This document shows, in pieces, positions 1-5,138 of a stretch of DNA of 5,138 nucleotides (position 1 is the first letter of the stretch; every line of letters begins with the position of its first letter). The position numbers and the translations under genes are program-made. A model generated the notes under the pieces. It saw only the letters and a list, made by a program, of their open reading frames with translations, was not told the DNA's origin and searched no databases. Source of the DNA: Candidatus Poseidoniales archaeon (lineage in GTDB: Archaea; Thermoplasmatota; Poseidoniia; Poseidoniales; Thalassarchaeaceae); contig JAKUTA010000107.1 of NCBI GenBank assembly GCA_022447885.1, positions 1-5,138 on the forward strand. The letters are read 5' to 3'.

Positions 1-1
1 G

Positions 2-1558
2 CCCGCGGTCGCCACCCCTAACCTCGAGGTCACTGACTGCAACGAACTGCCCGAGCCCGGACACGCAGAGAGCCAGGTGGCCGACTCCCCTGACGGCAAC
101 ACCTACGCCTATGTGGCGGGTTGGAAGGAGCTGCACATCGTCGATGTCACCGACCCGACGAACACGAGCGTCGTCGGCGTCTACTACGACCCGAACACGC
201 AGGTGCTCGACGTGAAGTACCTCGAATACAACGGGCGGGAGTATGTCATCATCCAGAACCAGATCGTGGACGCGGGGGCGGCCGACCCGAACGTGGGAGC
301 GTGGGAGGATCCCGCACAGGTGAGCGTGACTTTGGTGGATGTGACTGACAAGACGGACCCTGGCTACGTCGATTCATGGTATGACACCGACCACCCGTCA
401 GGCCCGCACAACCTCTACACCCACATGGTGGACGGCGAGTGGTACATCTTCGTCGCCAATCCGGACTACGACCAGTGCGACGTCGGAACCGGTGAGGCGT
501 GTGGTGGCATCACCATCGCGCACCTCAATTTCGCTGGCTACGGGGACCTGCCGCGCATTGTCAAGGTGGGCGAGGCGGAGGTGTCGTGGGAGACCACCCG
601 TGGCGGTTGGATCTACATCCATGACATGACCGTGCAGACCTGGCCCGGGACCGATTCCAACGACCCTCGCTACGAGCACACGTACATCTACGGCGCATAC
701 TGGGAGGCCGGCCTGCGCATCTTCGACATCACAGATGTTCCCCATCCCTCTGACATGGTCCGCTACCTGATGTACGCCGGTCCGTGCTACACCCACAACC
801 CTGTCCCGTGCATCTGGCGCGCACCCGAGGTCGGCATGTGGATGGACTTCGCCGACCTCGACGCGGATGGCGAGCCGGACAGCAGCACGACGGGCAACGT
901 GAACGGTGGGCGCGCCTCGTACATCCATTATGTCGAGCCGTTCGACAAGATGGTCGATACCAGCCATCTTGGATTCGCGCCTGGCAAGCGCCATCTGACC
1001 TTCCTGGCGACCGAGGTGCTGGAGACGACGGTCGGCACCGGCATCGTCTACCTGATGGACACCACCGCCTATGAGGAGGTGAACGGGCAGGTGCGCTTCA
1101 TCCCTGAACTGATAGCGATGTGGGAGAATCCGTTCGCCGAGGACCACTTCATCCCCGGAGGTGAGGAATGGCTGATCTTCAGCCCGCACAACGCGGACAC
1201 GCACATCTTCACCACCGGTCTGCCGGGCATGCCTGACCAGAGCCATGGAGGCGCGTGGGACGGTCGCATCTACCTCGGCTCGTATCACACCGGACTGTGG
1301 GTGATCGACGTAGAGACGCTGATGGTCGGGGGCCCCGATGCGAACCTCACCGACCTCGGCATGGATGCGACGGTCGGCTACTACCTGCCCCACGGCGCTG
1401 ACGGCGAGGCGCTCGAGAGCGCGTACTATGACTTCGGCTGGACCCCGTTCATCTGGGCGGCCGAGTATCACAAGGGATACACCTACCTCTCGTGCATCAC
1501 CACCGGCCTGTACATCGTGCAGCTGGACATCGACAAGCCCTACACAGGCGTCGCCTGA
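2..1558 (+). CDS. LVIVD-repeat beta-propeller surface protein (5' partial)
   Basis: The frame is open from the left edge to TGA at 1556-1558, giving 518 visible residues. A GTG at 77 is an internal Val: the 25 residues before it are protein-like and include a Cys (visible residue 13) that may match one in the downstream paralogue, so the true start and any signal or anchor lie upstream. LVIVD-type strands (aromatic or aliphatic run, then hIVDVTDP) occur near residues 35-53, in the TLVDVTDKTDP segment around 110, in YWEAGLRIFDITD around 235, in YHTGLWVIDVE around 428, and in TTGLYIVQLDI near the end. This pattern fits a seven- or eight-bladed propeller of the LVIVD family (PF08309). Histidines at 136, 141, 207, 309, 331, 382, 396, 429 and 464 have counterparts in the next gene. 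Six Cys and no internal membrane segment fit an extracytoplasmic protein. A DxDxDGxxD calcium-type loop lies at 854-880. Family assignment is firm; substrate and activity are unknown. Confidence 0.88.
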   Translation, partial: PAVATPNLEVTDCNELPEPGHAESQVADSPDGNTYAYVAGWKELHIVDVTDPTNTSVVGVYYDPNTQVLDVKYLEYNGREYVIIQNQIVDAGAADPNVGAWEDPAQVSVTLVDVTDKTDPGYVDSWYDTDHPSGPHNLYTHMVDGEWYIFVANPDYDQCDVGTGEACGGITIAHLNFAGYGDLPRIVKVGEAEVSWETTRGGWIYIHDMTVQTWPGTDSNDPRYEHTYIYGAYWEAGLRIFDITDVPHPSDMVRYLMYAGPCYTHNPVPCIWRAPEVGMWMDFADLDADGEPDSSTTGNVNGGRASYIHYVEPFDKMVDTSHLGFAPGKRHLTFLATEVLETTVGTGIVYLMDTTAYEEVNGQVRFIPELIAMWENPFAEDHFIPGGEEWLIFSPHNADTHIFTTGLPGMPDQSHGGAWDGRIYLGSYHTGLWVIDVETLMVGGPDANLTDLGMDATVGYYLPHGADGEALESAYYDFGWTPFIWAAEYHKGYTYLSCITTGLYIVQLDIDKPYTGVA

Positions 1559-1627
1559 TGCCCATAATGCGCTTGGCCCCGAAGGGGAAACCACTTGAAG
1601 GCCCGTGGGCACACGCCCGCCCGCAGG

Positions 1628-1644
1628 GAGCCTCGTAGAGGCTC
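1628..1644. repeat. Perfect 7-bp inverted repeat, GTA loop
   Basis: The arms GAGCCTC and GAGGCTC are exact reverse complements around a 3-base GTA loop. The hairpin ends 3 bases before the ribosome binding site of the second propeller gene and 15 bases before its ATG. No T-tract follows, so it is not a classical intrinsic terminator. In RNA it could sit just upstream of the ribosome site; in DNA it could be a dyad protein-binding site. A hairpin of the same geometry lies in the next gap (3667-3683). Function is not known. Confidence 0.5.
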
Positions 1645-1647
1645 AGT

Positions 1648-1653
1648 GAGGTG
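1648..1653 (+). promoter_or_regulatory. Shine-Dalgarno site deciding the start at 1660
   Basis: GAGGTG matches the core of the anti-Shine-Dalgarno complement GGAGGTGA and lies 6 bases before the ATG at 1660. The alternative in-frame GTG at 1651 overlaps this site and has no comparable site of its own, so ATG 1660 is the preferred start. The difference is only three residues. Confidence 0.6.
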
Positions 1654-1659
1654 GCACGT

Positions 1660-3618
1660 ATGCGGGCGCGAAGGGCTGGATTGGACATCTCAGGAGTGGT
1701 CAACAACCTCGCCGCGATCCTCGGTGGAGTCCTGCTTCTGGTGGCGGTCGTATCGGTGGCCGCGTGGCTGGCGCTCGGTGGAGTTGGGCAGGTGGCCGAA
1801 GGCGAAAGTATGCCTGACTGGGTGGACCCGATCACTGAGATCGAGGACGAGAATCACAGTCACAACAATTTGTCAGCCCACGTTCTGTTCACCGAGAACA
1901 TGCGATTGATCGACTATCACAACCTGAACTGCGATGGCTCGCTCAAGCCTCCGGCGGAACTCGACAACACGGCAGGCCGGGAGTGTTATCCTGAGTTCAA
2001 GAACGTCGGGCCGACACCGGGTGACAACTCGGAGATCGTGCTCGAGGGAGACTTCCCGCACTGCATCGAAGGCTGCTATGCGTACGTCGCCGCCTACAAC
2101 CAGTTCCACATCCTCGACATCCGTGAACCGAACAACATCCAGATGCTGTCGACCTACTACGCCGAGGTCGCTCGTATCATCGACATCAAGGTGACCGATG
2201 ACAATAACTGGGTGCTCATCAACCACGAGTTGATGAACAGCGAGCTGGACCCGATTCCCAACGACGACGACGCCAACAGCGGCATGAACCGGCTCGACCT
2301 CATCGACGTCTCCGACAAGCGCCACCCGATCAAGCGGGCCGAGTGGAACAACCCACCTGCCGGGTTCCACAACCAGGACATCCACGTCTACTGTGACTGG
2401 GACAATGCTCCGCCCATGAGCGGTAATGAGTGCGAGGTATTCCTCTTCGGTGCCGACCCCTACCCTGAGATCGCTGGAGGTGGAGCCTACAAGGGGACGC
2501 AGGTGTTCTTCGCGCCCGATGGGCTCCTGTCAGCGTTCGTCGGGGAGAACGAATCCAAGGAGATCGAGCGCTGGGGTGGTTACTCACCCGAGCCGGCGAC
2601 CACCTGCGGTGGCACCATCTTCAACCACGACAACATCATCCTCGTGCATCCGAAGACCCAGCAGGTCCTGCTGTTCGCGGCCTACTGGGACGGTGGGCTG
2701 CGCATCGTCGATGTGTCCAACCCGCCGCCTGTTCCTGACCCCTACGGGGTCAACTGGCCGCAGAACAACGAGATCGGCCGCTGGATGGGCTGTCCGAGCG
2801 ACTCCAGCGGATGGTACGGACCGGATGGCGGCGGACATGCGAACATGAGCGCCGAAGAGTGGGGTTCGGCGGCGGACGGCAACGGCAACATCCACTACGT
2901 CGTTCCCTACGACCGGCTGGTGTGCAAAGGCGTCAGCGACTGGTATCCCGAGTCGACATGGCCGGCTGAGTGCGGCACCGGGCCGGATGATGAGACCTAC
3001 GGAATCAACTGGCGGCACTACACGCTCATCGCACCGGAGTACGGCAGCAACGCCAACCACTCCGGCTGGGTGCGTACCATCGACACCACCGACCCGACCA
3101 AACCGTTCCTCGTCAGCGAGTGGCGACTGCCAGGAGAGGGGACGCTCGCCAATGGCAGCAAACACCCTCAGCATTACATCCCGGGCGGCTACATCTACAG
3201 CCCGCACAATGGTGACACCGGCACTGATGGCTCCGTCTTCTGGGCGCATTACCACGGTGGGGCGTGGGTGACTGACCATGGGCGGATCTGGGAGGAACTC
3301 GTATGGAAGGATGGGGTGCCCAACCCGGATGAGGGGTGGCAGGCGATCGAGGAACTGGCGCCGACGCACACGACCGGATACTACCTCCCGCATGGGCCAC
3401 CTTGGATGGAGAACGCCAGCGAGGACCTCGAATACGACATGGCTGACTGCTGGGCGTCGTGCATGATCCCGTTCGACTGGGGGCTGGCGTACGACCCGCG
3501 GGGCTACATCTTCATCAGCGAGATGGTGAGCGGAGTCTACGTCGTTCAGGCCGAGGAGAATCTTGACCAGCGCTGGGCCTATCCGCCGCGTGACCACTCC
3601 ACCCCTGAATCCGAGTGA
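1660..3618 (+). CDS. Membrane-anchored LVIVD-repeat beta-propeller protein
   Basis: The protein has 652 residues from ATG 1660 to TGA 3616-3618; GTG 1651 would add three. The N-terminus has Arg at 2, 4 and 5, then a hydrophobic segment around residues 17-39 with no lipobox Cys and no clear signal peptidase site. It is best read as a membrane anchor with the rest outside. LVIVD-type strands include YAYVAAYNQFHILDI from residue 140, RLDLIDVSDKRHP around 210, YWDGGLRIVDVSNPP from 342, WVRTIDTTDPTKP around 470, and SGVYVVQ near the C-terminus. It aligns with the preceding gene through PHN/FHN, HD, IHYV.P.D, RH.T, H.IPGG...SPHN, YH.G.WV.D and GYYLPHG. The matching histidines here are 237, 242, 323, 412, 453, 505, 516, 532 and 578. 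It carries 12 Cys against 6 visible in the first protein, plus longer loops around residues 370-450. Both counts are even, which fits disulphides. The pair looks like an old tandem duplication. Enzymatic role and substrate are unknown. Confidence 0.9.
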   Translation: MRARRAGLDISGVVNNLAAILGGVLLLVAVVSVAAWLALGGVGQVAEGESMPDWVDPITEIEDENHSHNNLSAHVLFTENMRLIDYHNLNCDGSLKPPAELDNTAGRECYPEFKNVGPTPGDNSEIVLEGDFPHCIEGCYAYVAAYNQFHILDIREPNNIQMLSTYYAEVARIIDIKVTDDNNWVLINHELMNSELDPIPNDDDANSGMNRLDLIDVSDKRHPIKRAEWNNPPAGFHNQDIHVYCDWDNAPPMSGNECEVFLFGADPYPEIAGGGAYKGTQVFFAPDGLLSAFVGENESKEIERWGGYSPEPATTCGGTIFNHDNIILVHPKTQQVLLFAAYWDGGLRIVDVSNPPPVPDPYGVNWPQNNEIGRWMGCPSDSSGWYGPDGGGHANMSAEEWGSAADGNGNIHYVVPYDRLVCKGVSDWYPESTWPAECGTGPDDETYGINWRHYTLIAPEYGSNANHSGWVRTIDTTDPTKPFLVSEWRLPGEGTLANGSKHPQHYIPGGYIYSPHNGDTGTDGSVFWAHYHGGAWVTDHGRIWEELVWKDGVPNPDEGWQAIEELAPTHTTGYYLPHGPPWMENASEDLEYDMADCWASCMIPFDWGLAYDPRGYIFISEMVSGVYVVQAEENLDQRWAYPPRDHSTPESE

Positions 3619-3666
3619 GTGCGCTCAGGCTTCGCCGCTGCTGACGGAATGAGACTTCGTTTCCAT

Positions 3667-3683
3667 GGCGCACGTAGTGCGCC
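3667..3683. repeat. Perfect 7-bp inverted repeat, GTA loop (second gap)
   Basis: The arms GGCGCAC and GTGCGCC pair perfectly around a GTA loop, and one G-T pair could extend the stem outwards. It starts 48 bases after the stop of the second propeller gene and ends 43 bases before the next ATG. No T-run follows, so a standard intrinsic terminator is not supported. Stem length and loop equal those of the hairpin at 1628-1644, although the arm sequences differ. It may be a processing or termination structure, or a binding site. The rest of the 108-base gap (3619-3726) shows no clear promoter. Confidence 0.5.
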
Positions 3684-3726
3684 GGCCGGGAACAGACTGA
3701 TAACCGGGCGATTAGGATTGGATTCG

Positions 3727-5138
3727 ATGGACTGGAAGTTAGTCGGGCTGTCCGCGCTGTTCGTGGCGATGGTCATCGCCTCTGGATTGGTGGGCTACTA
3801 CGCGGTTCCGCACTCGCAACCGGATGACGGCGATGATTCCACAGACGGCGGTGAAGACGGGGGTCAGGACAATGGCATGATCGGCCTGGCTCCGGTCATC
3901 GCGCTCACGGATTCGACTCACCCCTATTCTCTCGACAGTTCCTCGCTGGCCATCGAAGGAGCGATCGCCGACGAGGACCCGATCAACGTCAGCATCACGC
4001 TGCGACTCATATCGCCCGTGAGCATGACCCAGCTCGGACTCTACAGCGTCGGTGTCGCCGAGGATGGAACCTGGTCGGTGCTGCTGCCTCTGAGAGACCC
4101 CGGCTCGTGGCTGCTGACCGTCGAAGCGACCGATGACGACGACAACACGGCCGAGACGACCGTGACCGTCAGCATCCTGCCGCCGGCTGAGGAGGTGGTC
4201 AGGGTGCTCATCGGATTCACCGAGCCCGCCGAGAACAGCACCGCCGCCTGGCTGGCGGGCAACCTGACGCACATGTTCACGCACACCTGCTCGATCAGTT
4301 ACTGGCCGAGCGGGCAGGTCGAGGTGGAAGGTGCGATCAACGAGGTGGGCGATTTCAGCATCCCGGTCGATGTGAACACGACCGCGTACCACGGCGAGGT
4401 GAGGGCCACCTGTGGGCTGTTCAACATCCAGTCGACCTCGTTCGGCTACGTCATTCCCTACGAGCAGCCGGCACCGGAGTTCCCCGACGCCGACGGTGAC
4501 GGTATCGTGGACGAGCGGGACGACTGCCCTGACACTCCCGCCAACGAGCCGGTGTGGCCGGACGGGTGCAGCAACAGCCAGCGCGACAGCGATGCCGACG
4601 GCGTGAACGATGAGTTGGACCAGTGCGAGGGCTTCGACGACAACATCGATGTCGATGCGGACGGGATTCCCGACGGCTGCGACCCGCTGGTCGATTCGGA
4701 TGGCGACGGCGTGGCGGATTTCGACGATGTCTGTCCCGGATTCAATGACACATTGGACGCCGACGCAGATGGCACACCGGACGGCTGCGACGCTGACGAC
4801 GACAATGACGGCGTGGACGATGTCGACGACCTGTGCCCGGGAACGCCGCTCGGAACTCCGGTGGGGCCGGATGGATGCGCGCTGCAGACGTGGGACCCGC
4901 TGGACACGTTCGTGTGCACAGGGGCCGGAATCTATCCGATCTTAGACCTGAATCCGCAGTATGGCTACCAGATCAACAGCGATTCGCCGTTCACCTGCGA
5001 GGTCAACGTGTCCGAGAGCGGTGATGACATGATCGTCGATAGCAACGGCATACCCAACCACGACTTCACCTCGACCTTGGGTTGTTGTGCCAGCGAACAG
5101 GATTACCAGTGGACGATCCCACTGAATCCCGTGAACGA
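3727..5138 (+). CDS. Anchored Ig-like / TSP3 / YHYH-domain surface protein (3' partial)
   Basis: ATG 3727 opens a frame that stays open to the right edge, giving 470 complete codons. Residues 1-4 (MDWK) precede a hydrophobic helix at about 5-27, read as a membrane anchor. A linker rich in Asp and Gly follows at about 31-50. Residues ~55-157 look like an Ig/cadherin-type beta-sandwich (DG.W.V.LPL, then LTVEATDDDDNTAETTVTV). Residues ~159-252 look like a second sandwich with a likely Cys188-Cys229 disulphide. Residues 254-384 are TSP3 calcium-binding repeats. Residues ~400-470 match the start of a YHYH domain (PF14240), with SNGIPNHDF at 439-447 and a strand ending in IPLNP. The Tyr-His-Tyr-His motif that names the family is not visible and should lie past the window. 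ATG 3727 is chosen because it puts the hydrophobic helix at the N-terminus; the upstream ribosome site is weak. The role is probably surface display of the YHYH domain, whose activity is unknown. Domain calls are firm for TSP3, good for YHYH, moderate for Ig. Confidence 0.88.
   Translation, partial: MDWKLVGLSALFVAMVIASGLVGYYAVPHSQPDDGDDSTDGGEDGGQDNGMIGLAPVIALTDSTHPYSLDSSSLAIEGAIADEDPINVSITLRLISPVSMTQLGLYSVGVAEDGTWSVLLPLRDPGSWLLTVEATDDDDNTAETTVTVSILPPAEEVVRVLIGFTEPAENSTAAWLAGNLTHMFTHTCSISYWPSGQVEVEGAINEVGDFSIPVDVNTTAYHGEVRATCGLFNIQSTSFGYVIPYEQPAPEFPDADGDGIVDERDDCPDTPANEPVWPDGCSNSQRDSDADGVNDELDQCEGFDDNIDVDADGIPDGCDPLVDSDGDGVADFDDVCPGFNDTLDADADGTPDGCDADDDNDGVDDVDDLCPGTPLGTPVGPDGCALQTWDPLDTFVCTGAGIYPILDLNPQYGYQINSDSPFTCEVNVSESGDDMIVDSNGIPNHDFTSTLGCCASEQDYQWTIPLNPVN
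4486..4878 (+). repeat. Thrombospondin type 3 calcium-binding repeat block
   Basis: This in-frame block encodes residues 254-384 of the third gene. DxDxDGxxD-type loops alternate with Cys at 267, 281, 300, 318, 336, 354, 370 and 384 (spacings 14, 19, 18, 18, 18, 16, 14). A 36-residue unit is duplicated: the 60-base segments at 4624-4683 and 4732-4791 encode related sequences (C.GF.D..D.DADG.PDGCD) and share a run ending GACGGCTGCGAC. TSP3 arrays are known to wrap around many calcium ions and form a stiff stalk, which fits a spacer between anchor and terminal domain in a calcium-rich setting such as sea water. Confidence 0.9.

Larger units (their letters stand above)
1559..1659 (+). other. Intergenic gap rich in short inverted repeats
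   Basis: This 101-base spacer separates the two propeller genes. Besides the 7-bp hairpin at 1628-1644 it holds CCCC-GAA-GGGG (1577-1587), a six-pair stem with a 4-base loop at 1605-1620 (one G-T pair), and an alternative GCCC-GT-GGGC stem at 1601-1610 that shares bases with it. I see no convincing TATA box/BRE or bacterial -35/-10 pair. It may be an intercistronic leader or processing region, or contain a weak terminator. GC-rich sequence forms short stems easily, so only the 7-bp hairpin stands out. Confidence 0.4.

Noticed and set aside
77..79. GTG as the start of the first gene
   Set aside because: The frame is open to the window edge, the preceding residues look like protein including a Cys, and no signal or anchor follows the GTG. 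The gene is truncated by the window.
1562..1568. CATAATG as a -10-like promoter element
   Set aside because: A single AT-rich hexamer with no matching upstream element, directly after a stop codon; not enough to call.
398..1612. Long minus-strand open frame (404 residues) opposite the first propeller gene
   Set aside because: The translation shows no domain pattern and is rich in Val, Arg and Asp as expected for the antisense of a GC-rich gene. The plus strand has clear LVIVD motifs along the same stretch.
2584..3597. Minus-strand open frame (337 residues) opposite the second propeller gene
   Set aside because: Same compositional shadow effect; the plus strand is clearly coding throughout.
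3667..3683. Intrinsic terminator after the second propeller gene
   Set aside because: The hairpin is perfect but is followed by GC-rich sequence and no T-tract, so it is listed only as an inverted repeat.
3739..4392. Minus-strand open frame (217 residues) opposite the start of the third gene
   Set aside because: It lies antisense to the anchor and Ig-like region of a frame that stays open for 470 codons and carries recognisable domains.
4624..4791. DNA-level tandem repeat or CRISPR-like array
   Set aside because: The similarity follows the reading frame and is explained by TSP3 protein repeats; copies differ at many bases and there are no spacers.
1660..5138. N-x-S/T glycosylation sequons in the second and third proteins (about six each)
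   Set aside because: They fit archaeal surface proteins, but the number is near what composition alone would give.

Overview
The window carries three co-oriented plus-strand genes for exported or membrane-anchored surface proteins, with almost all sequence coding. The first gene is cut by the left edge and the third by the right edge. Base composition is GC-rich by eye. I see no RNA genes, mobile elements or CRISPR arrays.

Layout: (1) positions 2-1558, the C-terminal 518 residues of an LVIVD-repeat beta-propeller protein. (2) A 101-base gap with several small inverted repeats and a good ribosome binding site. (3) Positions 1660-3618, a second, membrane-anchored LVIVD-repeat propeller that is a diverged paralogue of the first. 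(4) A 108-base gap with another perfect hairpin. (5) Position 3727 to the right edge, a multidomain surface protein: N-terminal membrane anchor, acidic linker, two Ig-like domains, a calcium-binding thrombospondin type 3 (TSP3) block, and the start of a YHYH domain. This gene has no stop inside the window.

Organism: the Asp/Cys pattern of the TSP3 block (CPG..DT/DN..DADADG.PDGCD), the uncleaved-looking N-terminal anchors without a lipobox, and the mix of LVIVD, YHYH and TSP3 surface proteins suggest a marine planktonic archaeon of the Poseidoniales / Marine Group II type. This rests on remembered family style, not on a marker gene. A GC-rich marine bacterium remains possible.

How the genes may work together: all three products appear to act outside the cytoplasmic membrane. 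The two propellers align along most of their length and share about nine histidines in matching motifs, which suggests a common metal or active site. The third protein would hold a YHYH domain away from the membrane on a calcium-stiffened stalk. A shared extracellular, possibly metal-dependent task is an inference; no substrate can be named from this sequence.
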